Below, in pieces: positions 34,937 through 44,960 of a stretch of DNA of 64,000 nucleotides; positions within the stretch are counted from its first letter, which is position 1, and each line of letters begins with the position of its first letter. Location: the NCBI RefSeq assembly GCF_020921035.1, contig NC_063160.1:15031095-15095094 (forward strand). Reading direction: 5' to 3'. Source of the stretch: Rhodamnia argentea. Its lineage: Eukaryota > Streptophyta > Magnoliopsida > Myrtales > Myrtaceae. The notes under the pieces are model-generated. The model saw only the letters and a list, made by a program, of their open reading frames with translations, did not search any database and was not told where the DNA came from. The position numbers and the translations under genes are program-made.

Positions 34937-35015
34937 ATTGGATCTGGTGCTTTACGTGAAACTTACCAAGGATTCGTACGTCGAGTCTCTTCCTTGTCTT
35001 TCCTGCGATGTTTCT
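34937..35015 (+). pseudogene. GDSL relic, end of exon 2 plus its donor site
   Basis: Reads SGALRETYQGF and then the donor GTACGTCGAGTCTCTTCC. The coding part matches the end of exon 2 in the array (gene D: PDTYQGL; gene A: VETYRGY) and the intron start matches gene D (GTACGTCGGGTCTCTTTTCT at 32411). No other exon is nearby. It lies 150 bp after the gene D stop, which suggests a second subtype I copy was once here and was mostly deleted. Confidence 0.65.
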
Positions 35016-35955
35016 TTATATGCACCATTCGAAGGTACCATGATGTGGCATTGCTTGGCATGATCTTGGGCTTCCACGTGGCATTGATGTTCACGCCTAA
35101 GAGGATGACGGGTTTAGAGGTAATGTCAAAAGTAGACTAACAGACTTCAATTGACTGGTTCTCTCAAATTTTTACCTCGCACGACTTTGAGATTTTTCGC
35201 ATAGGAAAGAATTATGTATGAAGAAGTTGCCACTAATCTTTTGGAATCAGCTACCCAGTGACCACGATGAGGTTCCGCCCAAAGCGCATGGGTCGGCGGG
35301 ACCGATTGATCGCCAGAGGCTCGCCGATAGGACCAAATAGGTCCTTGGTGTTTGCGTCGCCGGTGACCAGACCTTTGGCGATTTCGTCATGTTGGAGGAG
35401 TGGTCGCCCATGCGAATTGGTGCCATCCCAAGGTGCGCCGGGTCGCGCTCCACCATACCCATGGGTCAATTGGACTGATCGGGCACCAGAGGGGCGCTCA
35501 TTGGACCAATTTGTTGCTGGCTGGTTCGCGGAGAAGGAGGATGCCCATACGACATCGTGCTGGCAGGGTGGAGCGATACCGTTTTGAGCTTCGCAAGGGC
35601 GCGAGCAAGACGGTGTCGTTTCCCTCTTCCCGTGACAACGCCGTTTCGTGGGCGCCCTCAATCCCCGTGTGCGACGCCATGTTGGCTTGCAGGAGTGCGC
35701 ATGAAGCGACGCCATTTCGGGTAGTGCACAGTGAACCCGAAACGACTACATTTTGCATTTTTTGAAATGTAAAATAAAAATATTATTTTCAAAAATCCCA
35801 AAAATATTTTAAAATTAAAAAAATCCTAAAAAATCCAAAAGATTTTAAAAAATTAGGAAAATGGATTTCATGACCTTTTTACCCCCATATGAATTTTTCA
35901 ACCCCGCATGAGCGCTCATTGAAGATTGATGTCTAATTCGATCTGATATTGATAT
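35016..35955. other. Intergenic DNA, GC-richer repeat, no gene seen
   Basis: Positions about 35250-35760 are GC-richer and open in several frames on both strands, without a domain that I recognise. Words such as AACGCCGTTTCG and AAGCGACGCCATTTCG are common in plant transposon flanks. Confidence 0.4.
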
Positions 35956-35963
35956 GTTCCGAC

Positions 35964-38853
35964 TAGACGTAGTCGGTTCCGGTTCCACGAAAAGTTGGAA
36001 CCGGAATCGGCAGTTCCGAGCCGATTCCTTCCGGTTCCGTTTTTTAATTTTAATTTTTAAAATAATAAATAATAAAATAAACATAATAAATTATAAATTA
36101 TAAAATATAATCAAATTGTACATTGTAATAAAATGTGGGGAAAAAAGAGAGAGATGAGGAATGGGCTTGAACTTAATGAATTATCATTAAACGCCTACAT
36201 ATCTTCTTGAGGATAGAAGAATCAAAGCCCATATAGTTTTTTTATCTTTGATAACCCCAACTTACCTCATCGTCAATCGTCGCTACCCGTTGTGGTACAA
36301 GTGGCGGTGATATCTCCACAATCCTCTCTAAAAAATTCGTATTCTCGATCCAGCTCTTGGTGTCAAAATTTCTTCTTTGTCCAATCGTCAACACAAGCTT
36401 GAGCTTCAACAGATTCCGGGTTTAATCTTGAACGGCAAGAGTCCAAAACTAATCCTCCAGCACTAAATGCTTGTTCAACCGCAATCGTTGAAGAATGGGT
36501 TGCTAATATCCGGCGAGCGATGAGGGCGAGAACTAGGTAATCGATTTGATGACTCTTCCACCACTTTAGGATTTGGAAATCTGTACTATGTTCCGCATCA
36601 CGAAACTCAAATTAAGTGGTTAAATATTTTTCTAATTCGGAAATACTACCTATTGCCCTTGTTTGTTTGGTTTTTTTTTTTTTTTTTTTTTTGCCTACTC
36701 TTGAGCATATTGTGCCCTCTAGTAAGCGAACTACCAGCTTTGCTACGTGAAGCGATAGATTGTAAAGATCCATAATCACTTAAATCATATCTACTACAAA
36801 ATTCTCCATATAATACTACTATAGATTCTTTAACATCTCCTTGTATATTTGAAATATATATTGAATCTTCCAATGTAAACAATCATAATAATACACATTC
36901 AAATAATCTAGTAAACCGTCTAATTTAATATGTGGATAAAAAATAATACCAACCAAATAGACAAGAAGAATTTGGAAATAATAATGCAACTATTTTTCTC
37001 GCATTACTAAAATAGTCCGAGCTAATTCAGTGTCATTTTCATATTCACTAAAAACACTACCAATATTAACACACTTTATTAAAAATAAATGCGTAGTAGG
37101 ATAATAAATACCATATAAAGTATTAGTAGCATCATTAAAAATTTTCAAAAAATCTAAATTTTTTTTGCAAACGTTCCAATGTTGCGGAAGTAAAGTAATT
37201 TCGAGAATATTTTGCGAAATAAACATACATAATAAATCTTTGTAATCAAAAGTTTAACGAAGTAACTTGTAGGTAGAATTCCAATGAGTCGGAATATCTT
37301 TTGAAAATCTTTTTGCCCTTCTCCCATGTTGTTTACAAAATTTTCCTCATGCTTTCATAAAATGGGCACGACTCCATAAAAATTTAATTGCACCCTTTAT
37401 TGGGGCGAGAGAAGTGTCAAGAGTTCGTAAATCATCTTGTACACATAAATTTAAAACATAGTAAGCACATCTAATGTGAAAAAATTGTCCGCCAAAAAAA
37501 GGTTTGCAAATATTTTCTAATTCGGGAATGGAAGCGGTATTTGCGGCGGTATTATCAAAACCAATTAAAAATACTTTATTTATCAAATTATATTTTTCTA
37601 AAACTTGTCTAATTATTCTATAAATATTATGAGCCGAATGTTTTTCATCAAAAACTCGAAATGCAATAAGTCTTTTTTGAATGGTCAAATCGTCACATAT
37701 CCAATGACACGTGACACCCATATAAGAATGAATTTGTCAAGAATCACTCCAAATATCGCTACCTATATGCACACGTCCATTGAATTCCGCAAAAAATTTT
37801 GCTAAAGATTTTTTTCCTTTTCATAAAGATGAAAAAGTTCGCGTTTAAGAGTACTTTTTGGAATAATTGATGCTTGCGGAACCAACACAGTATTTATCAA
37901 ATATTTCAAATTAAAATTTTCACCAGTAGTAAACGGAGCATGATCAAGGGCAACATATTTAGCTAATGTTTGTTTATAAAGTGCATCAGTGTAACGGAAT
38001 AAAGGATGAGGATTAGAATTGGCGTACCTGGAAATTTGTTGTTGCGTAATGTCGATCCTCGCTTACGTTGATGTTTTTTCGTCGGATGCCGACGGAATGT
38101 TCCGTAGCCATCTTCTTTCGTAAATTTATATGTTTGCGAACAATATTTACAATTTATATTATACTTACCTTTGCCTTCATCACGTACCTTGTCGAAGTGT
38201 AGCCACAAGTCGGATGTACTCACTCGGCTCTTCCTTTCCGGCTCATTTGCTGTTGACGTTTCTTCGGCACCAGTAGGAGAATGAAGACTTTCTTGTGTTT
38301 GGATGTGCTCGACGTTCGGAATCTGGACAATGTTGATATTATCGTCGTTGTCTTCCCAACATGCATACTCACGAGAATCATATTCGGGAGTGGGATACTC
38401 GGAATTTCCCATAGTCATCTTGCCATTTCCAGCATTTCTGCTTCCACTTGCTATTTTTGAGAGAATTGATCGGAAATCCGATTGAGAGAATTGAGGCGGG
38501 ATTGAGAGAATTTGAGAGAATTATTAAGAGGATTTGTGAGAAAAATAAAAGAGAGAGGATAGATATTTATAGACAAGAATTAAAAACAAATCTTTTTTTT
38601 TTAAACCAATGGCCAAATTGGTCGTTGCCAAACGGCTCAAAGAGCCGTTGCTCTTTTGGGCGGGCGGGCCCGGGGAGGGGGGTTTGCGGGGCAAAGAGTT
38701 GTGGGCTCTTTGCCCCACGCCCCCACTAGGCCCTTGTTTTTTTTAATTAAACGGGTCGGAACCGGCCCGGAACCGCCGATTCCCACAATTATGGAATTGT
38801 GGGCCCGGTCAACGAGCCGGTTCCGAGCCCCGGTTCCAATTTGGCCACATCTA
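35964..38853 (-). mobile_element. hAT transposon, 2.9 kb, with decayed transposase
   Basis: The left end TAGACGTAGTCGGTTCCGG and the right end, read on the other strand, TAGATGTGGCCAAATTGGAA, are inverted copies. The 8-bp target duplications are GTTCCGAC (35956-35963) and GTTCTGAC (38854-38861), with one transition. Inside, a minus-strand hAT transposase is recognisable from the BED zinc finger to the hATC dimerisation region but is broken by stops and frameshifts. This is the only element in the window with recognisable transposase coding. GGTTCC-rich ends resemble the MITEs at 4555 and 22288, which may have used a related enzyme. Confidence 0.9.
36360..38418 (-). pseudogene. hAT-family transposase remnant (BED and hATC)
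   Basis: Near 38220-38070 a BED finger reads SDLWLHFDKVRDEGKGKYN, then CKYCSQTYKF and a His pair (HPTKKH). The central RNase H-like part around 37721-37347 includes MGVTCHWICDD, FLIGFDNTAANTASIPEL and FHIRCAYYVLNLCVQDDLRT. The hATC dimerisation motif lies at about 36505-36375: HSSTIAVEQAFSAGGLVLD. Stops and frame changes separate these blocks (for example near 38030 and 37345), so no full enzyme is made. It belongs to the plant RICESLEEPER/ZBED-like hAT group. A domesticated gene is unlikely because it sits between transposon ends and is broken. Confidence 0.88.
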
Positions 38854-38861
38854 GTTCTGAC

Positions 38862-39987
38862 TTTCGAGTCGATATTGTTTGTTTAAATATGTCCATCATT
38901 GAATTGGTTTGCATTGCATTCATTTCAGTCTTTATTTGGCATATTTACTTGATTGAATGTTTACTACAAGACTGTCTTTTCATAAATTTCCTGTTAAACT
39001 GCTTTCCTAAAAGCTAGGTAAAGGGTTAAATAGGTAATTACATGAAATGATAGAAAAACATTCATCTTGCATTGGTTAGATACCTAGTAAGCTTAAATGA
39101 TATTCAAAATGTGTGGTCACCATAGGAATATTAACTAGTTAGCTATCGAAAGGACTCTAATTATTCAGTTAGCGTAAACAAATCCCCAAACCTAGAAACT
39201 ATGGTTGTGTAGGAATCAATATGACACTCCCATGTCTTGATTGGTTTTTAGCCGACCCCAATAGAATAGTGACAACTCCTAGTAACCTTTTAGGCTGCTA
39301 GTCATTAAAACGAAATCCAACGTCACGCAAGATAGGACTTGGGAGAGTCCACGCCATTGATCAATGACAATACCTCTAAACCCGCTGGGACCCTCGGGAG
39401 GGGCGAAGGATAGGTCGCGACAAGTGATCATGCCATATTTGTAAGAAAAGTGTCTTATTTGGCAATATAAAATATGTATTGTATATGTGATTGAAATTAA
39501 CAATTAAGTACTTCTTCATTATAGTAATAAAAAGAAATGCAAACATTGTTCATGTGAGTGAAAAAATTATCGAATGCACCGACCATTAAGGAAGGAAAAA
39601 CACGTAATTGAATGAAAGTGAATTACAATAAATATGATGCCAATTTAGTACATATCCATTGTCTAAATACAAATCTATCAATCAATCACTCGATATATCA
39701 TATTTATTTTTTCTGGACATGTCTTTCCACCTAAATAATATGTATATATGCATAGTCACAAACTCAACATTATTGTGTAGCGTATTGTGTTGCTTTCCAT
39801 CTGACCTGCATGTTTACAATTAAACATCTAATTATCCTCCATTTTCATAATAACTAGGACAATTGTTGGCCCAATGTTTGAACAAAGGCAATATTTCTAA
39901 TAATTGACAGGGAATTAATCACATGGTGTCGACACTCCCCCCTCTCTCTATCTCTCAAAGCCAAGCTTTACTCGGCACAGGATAAAA
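38862..39987. other. Intergenic DNA; last part may be leader of the L1 fragment
   Basis: AT-rich, no gene seen to about 39930. The CT-rich run CCCCCTCTCTCTATCTCTC at about 39936-39955 and the following bases look like the 5' untranslated part of the copied L1 gene. Confidence 0.45.
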
Positions 39988-40365
39988 ATGGCGTCTTGCG
40001 CCACACCGTCGTCGGTAGCCCTAGCACGCTTGCCGTCCTCCTCGTTACCCACAGCTCAGGAGCTCACCCCCTCTCTCCTCTCCTTGAGGAACCACCGCTC
40101 CTCCTTCCTCTCCCCCTTATTCTCAACTCCCTCAACTTCTGCTCCTTGGATGATTCCAGACCCAGGCACTTCGGCGACTCCGGTCACGGCGCCTCTCTCG
40201 GCCTCGCGGTGGCCGCCGTCGTCACTGCCGACGCCGCCGACGCCGAGGTGGCCGACGACGGTGCGGAGGAACCAAAAGAAGGCACTGCCGTAGCCACCGT
40301 TGCTCCGCCCAAGCCCAAGAAAGGGAAAGCCGCTTTGCCGCTGAAGAGGACAGAGTACGTGGTGT
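39988..40365 (+). pseudogene. Plastid ribosomal protein L1 gene fragment (exon 1), frameshifted
   Basis: The start MASCATPSSVALARLPSSSL resembles the transit peptide of plastid large-subunit protein L1. A frame change near 40110-40130 is needed to continue into LDDSRPRHF, VADDGAEEPKEGTAVATV and the diagnostic PPKPKKGKAALPLKR, which in plant L1 is followed by an Asp-Arg-Thr-Arg-Ser-Lys stretch. Here a base is missing and the frame leaves homology near 40350. The rest of L1 (its RNA-binding domain) is absent from the window. The copy begins before the ATG, so it was probably moved as DNA, perhaps by a transposon. It is non-functional. Confidence 0.75.
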
Positions 40366-41734
40366 GGGAGTGGAAACGATCTTGGATTAGATCTCTGTTT
40401 TCGTGGAATTTCTGTGTAAAACTCTTTTGCTCTTTGATTCTTTTTATCCCTTATTCTTAACTCCCAGGTAAAAAATGAATTAGCTATCAATTTGGCATTT
40501 TTCATCTTTTAACTTTGAGATGAGAAGAAGGTTGTGAAATTATGATTGCCGACAATCCACCTCGATTCTGTCTTTTCTCGTGGCTCTCCTTTGTATGGGC
40601 TGGACAACAGCTAAAATTTTCCCTCCCAATTTATAATCACAAGTTTAGCATTGCGAAAAAGTCTTTTCTCATGAAAATCAAAATTGTTTGATAAACTGTA
40701 AAAGAAAAATGCATTAGGAAGTAACTTGAAAAAAAATTACATTTGATGGAAACATTTTTGAAAAGTCCTTTTTGTGACCATTTTAAGCTTTTTAATTTTT
40801 AATTTTACAAAATTGAAACAAAAATGACTGCAACTTTTATATTTAGTATGTGTTAAGCATAATGTAAGAGAGACGTATCAACAAATTTGTAAATAAAAGA
40901 ATAACATTTCTTTTTTGACAAAAAATGTCAATCGAAAAAAATATATATATCAAAGAGCGGAAAAAACACATCAAAATGAATTCTTTCCCAATTAAAAAGA
41001 GGGTAATCTCATCATAATTCTAGAGAGAGAAACTTGTAGAGAGAAGTTCACAATTTCTATTACTTGTGAGAAGATATACATGAGGGGGAGGGAATCCTAT
41101 TTATAGAAGGAACCTCTAATTATAACCGTAGATTTCATCTTGATCTTATGGTAGAGATTCAATATCCTCATCTACCAACTACCTACGTTCATTACCAGAA
41201 TACTCTAGAATAGTGTACCTTTTCCATATCGCCTAAAAAATTTTGTACTCAAGAAACCCTAGGTATCGGCAAAGAGAAGTAGATACACGTTAGCACACCA
41301 TGCAATTTTGAATATCGAAGGTCAATGAACTCTACTCCCATTTTAAACTTGGACGTAGATATTTTTCCGGGTTATCGTAACACAAATGAAATACAATCAC
41401 ATTTTAGACGCTTATCTGGTTATTGACCTATTGTTTAGTGGTACCTGATTAATTTTTTGACACTGAACAATTCCTTTTGAAAATCTATGATTATGAATTT
41501 TTATGTTATTGAAGATATTTTTTTAGTTTCATAATGTGTCATACGGATACAAGTTTGGGATTTTTAGTGTCACAAAATTTTTTTTTAAGGTAAATATATC
41601 ACCGTTATCATAATTTAAGGTTTGTGGCTTTTACTTTTTTATAAATCACGAAGTGATTTTCCTTTTTATAACAGAACTATATCGACGGAACTTTCATTTT
41701 GTGCGAGAGCTTTTCTTCTCCTTGTTGTATAAAG
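40366..41734. other. Intergenic DNA, no gene seen
   Basis: The first 200 bp may be intron 1 of the copied L1 gene. The rest is AT-rich. Positions about 41470-41640 carry wording related to the repeats in intron 3 of gene D (CAAGTTTGGGATTTTTAGTG). Confidence 0.4.
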
Positions 41735-42092
41735 AGGGTCGGCAAACAATCGTGAGAGACGACGCACGCCTTGGCGGGCCGACTATGGTTCCGTCCAAGT
41801 CAATTCCACCGAGATGATTTTCTTTAGTTCTGAACAATAACTTATATTTTCATACTATTCTCTCTAGAGCAATCAAAATATAGAACAAAAGATAACCCCC
41901 CGAAGTGCTCTACAATACCACTGATCCAGCCGCTGCGAGCATGCGTAAGATGATACGCATGTTGGGCAGACAACACATACTTCCAAAGACAACCTTTGAC
42001 GTTGCTGCCCATCATGGGCTTCGACAAATCTGTCCTAGGAAGTTCCTTATAAATAACGAGCTCGGAACCTCCGATCCCCGACCCAGATCAAG
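41735..42092 (+). promoter_or_regulatory. Gene E promoter, module shared with gene C
   Basis: Blocks match 26870-27144 in order: CGCCTTGGCGGGCCGACTAT, GTCCAAGTCAATTCCACCGA, GCGTAAGATGATACGC, ACAACCTTTGACGTTGCTGC and GTCCTAGGAAGTTCCTTATA. The TATA box TATAAATA lies at 42048-42055, 45 bp before the first ATG. An insertion of about 90 bp separates two of the blocks relative to gene C. TTTGACG again provides a WRKY core. Confidence 0.7.
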
Positions 42093-43832
42093 ATGATCAT
42101 GTCAACTCCGAATCTCCTAGCGATCTTGTTCGCTATTTCCGCCACCTTCTTCGTCTCAACTCGCTGCAATGATGATCGACCCCGACACGGTGGCGTTGCT
42201 CTGTTCATTTTCGGGGACTCCCTCGCCGATGCAGGGACCAACAACTACATAAACGCCTCCTACTTCAAGGCTAACTTTTATCCCTATGGAGAAACTTTCT
42301 TCCACTATCCCACCGGAAGAGCCTCTAACGGCCGTCTCATCGCTGATTTCATCGGTAAGTTTGTAGCAGTCCCGCTGTGGGTTCGCCGATCGCGTCCCCT
42401 TTGCTCAGGGCTTCACGCGCAACTCAGGAAAAAAAATCTTGTTTGGAACCGGTCCATGGTCACTTAACAGTCATCCTCACCTTCCTCATTTCCTTTGTGA
42501 CGATTTCTTCTTCCTCCTCTCTTGTTTTTCGATTTTCGATTCTTCTTGCAGCTGAATATGCAAAGCTACCACTCATTCCGCCATATGTGCGACTGCAAGA
42601 ACATGGATTCATGGGAGGGGTGAATTTCGCAGGCGGTGGAGCCGGTGCTTTGGTTGATACTTTTCAAGGACTTGTACGTTCAATAGATTTTTCTCCTCGA
42701 TCTATTTTTCAGTATATTGCGCGATCTCTTTACCATGTCGATGGACCCGATGCTCAACACACTGCTTTCAAGTGCGCTTAACGTCCTTTCCAGATCAACA
42801 AATCGATAAATCACAGGGCGATTCTTCTTTTTCTTATCGGTCAGGTGGTGAACTTGCACACCCAGCTAAAGCAAATGGAAGAGCTGGAGAAGAATTTGAG
42901 GAGGGAAGTGGGGAATGAGAAGGCAAAGAGAATAGTTTCCGAGGGTGTCTACTTCATAAGCATCGGAAGCAATGACTACGTGGCGAGGGTTGCTGATAAT
43001 TCGACTCTGCTTCAGTCCATTTCCATGGAAGATTACGTGGGAATGGTGATCGGAAACATCACCGCCGTGCTCAAGGTACCGACCAAATTTTTCTGTCAAT
43101 TTTCATGCGGGTCGATTAGTTCATAACTCCAGGCGACCTTAACCGCGCAACCTCACGCCTCACGATTAATTAGATTTTGCTTAAACATCTGTCAATTTCC
43201 AAGGCATTTCAAGGGGACGATGAGGAATGGCTTTCTGGTTCTTCTTCTTTCCAGGGAATGTACGAAGCAGGAGGGAGAAAATTTGCAGTGATGGGAGTAG
43301 GGCCACTTGGGTGTGTGCCAGGAATGAGACCGTCAACCAGAAATGGTTCTTGCTTAGGTGAAGCCAACAAGCTCGCCAAGGTTCACAACGCCGCTCTTAC
43401 GTCGATGCTCGCAAAGCTGGAGACTCAACTGCCAGGATTCGAGCACTCCTACTTCGACTTCTACACTTCGCTCAGTGAACGAATCCAATACCCATCAAAA
43501 TATGGTGAGCCCTTCATATCGGAGTGTGTCCTTAACTGCCTCATTCAAAGCACGTAACAATTAGGACTGATTGAAACTTAATTCCAGGTTTCAAGGTCGC
43601 AAAAACGGCGTGCTGTGGTTCCGGCCCATACCGCTCGATCTCGAGCTGCGGAGGTATGAGAGGCGTGAGAGAATATTCACTATGCCGTCGTCCCGAGAAG
43701 TACGTGTTCTTCGACTCCTACCATCCAAGTGAACGGGTCAACAAACAATTTGCGCAGTTGATGTGGAATGGAAGTCCAAGCGTAACCAGACCCCGTAATC
43801 TGAAAGCATTGTTCGAAAGTGGGCATGTTTGA
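42093..43832 (+). CDS. GDSL esterase/lipase, gene E (subtype I)
   Basis: Exons 42093-42354, 42552-42673, 42845-43075, 43255-43504 and 43588-43832 join in frame to 369 residues; starting at the second ATG (42099, MSTPNLL, as in gene B) gives 367. The first ATG is chosen because the short leader behind the TATA box makes it the first met by a scanning ribosome. A signal peptide is present. Blocks: [35 protein letters not shown] and FDSYHPSERVNKQ. Differences from A-D are Ala after GDSL, and Val and Gly in the Gly block. Intron 3 is compact (179 bp). The polyadenylation signal AATAAA is at 43902. Confidence 0.92.
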
Positions 43833-43901
43833 ACCCTTTTTTGTTAGTTTCGTTTTTGAAGTATTGATACAGAATAACGACGCACTGAGCGTTGTATCAT
43901 G

Positions 43902-43907
43902 AATAAA
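43902..43907 (+). terminator. Polyadenylation signal of gene E
   Basis: AATAAA lies 70 bp after the stop codon, in the usual range for a plant near-upstream element. Confidence 0.55.
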
Positions 43908-44383
43908 TGAGTCCTATCTCGGCTTGATTTTATGCTTGCGATTTCATAGTGATGAATGATTATCAAGTTGAGAAGGCAATGGTGATGAAGCAAAACGCCG
44001 GTCTTGGCTCTTGATCTTCCCCAATAGTCAATGAAGCTTCAAAGTTTCTTGTCTTCTACAAAAGAGAATTGAGAACGTATGGAAGGCTGCCTCAATACTT
44101 GATTAATTTACTTGCTCAACAAGTCAATTGAATTCAGATCAAAAACCAAGCTCAAAGCCCCTCATTTTTCCCTTTGAATGGCCAAAGTTCATGCACAAAC
44201 ATGTTCTTATTCTCCATGCAACAACAACCAAAAGAGGAAAGTCATCTGCTAGAAAGTTCCATTTGACAAATTAAACTGAGTTCGTGATCGAACAGGCTCT
44301 TAAACCAGAGCTGCTTGATGAAAATCTGAGTGTCATGTTATTATCGCCAGAGTCAACTTCACTAGAATAAAGGGTTTGCAATT
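43908..44383. other. Intergenic DNA, no gene seen
   Basis: No recognisable coding or repeat structure up to the Mutator-like MITE. Confidence 0.4.
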
Positions 44384-44392
44384 TTTTAGAAA

Positions 44393-44682
44393 GGAAAAAT
44401 GGCACAAATAGTCTCTAAACTTTGGCCCAACGTGCAATGTAGCTCCTGAACTTTTAAGTTGACCAATGTGGTCCTTGAACTTTTGGAACATGTTCAACTT
44501 AATCCATGTTCAATATAGTCCTTCCATTAATTCAAATTCAAAAACGACATTGGACATTTTCATATAGTTTAGGGACTAAGTTGAATATGTTCTAAAAGTT
44601 CGAGGATTACATTGAACAAATTAAAAATTTAAGGACCGCATTGTACATTGACCTGTTCGGGGACCATTTGTGTCATTATCCC
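44393..44682. mobile_element. Mutator-like MITE, 290 bp
   Basis: The inverted ends are GGAAAAATGGCACAAATAGT and, on the other strand, GGGATAATGACACAAATGGT. A perfect 9-bp duplication TTTTAGAAA flanks it (44384-44392 and 44683-44691), which is the Mutator-type length. The arms pair over most of the element (GTTCAACTTAATCC and similar in the middle). Confidence 0.85.
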
Positions 44683-44960
44683 TTTTAGAAACTAGAGAGA
44701 ACATACATAAAATTAGCCGCCCTCATGATTGGACGGAAAATCATAATGAAAACCAATATGGGTATATCTTAATTGCGCAAATTTGCTGACATCATATATG
44801 CTTGCTCTGTACCTTAGTGATATGATAAATCAAGAACGTGACTTGATTTTAATTGTGCAACTTGCTAATGTCAAATGCCATGCTCTGTACTTTAACGACT
44901 ATAAATGGAAAATGGGGATGTAGGGAAGTCTTAACACAAGGTCCACCCAACCTGGTTCAA

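Noticed and set aside
35250..35760. Long open frames on both strands
   Set aside because: Both strands are open because the segment is GC-richer; no recognisable domain, start context or splice pattern.
37347..38418. Host BED zinc-finger or RICESLEEPER-like gene
   Set aside because: The sequence sits between hAT inverted ends with an 8-bp target duplication and is interrupted by stops and frameshifts, so a transposase relic explains it better than a domesticated gene.
39996..40460. An intact plastid protein gene on the plus strand
   Set aside because: The transit peptide and the PPKPKKGKAAL motif are in different frames, and the L1 domain is missing.
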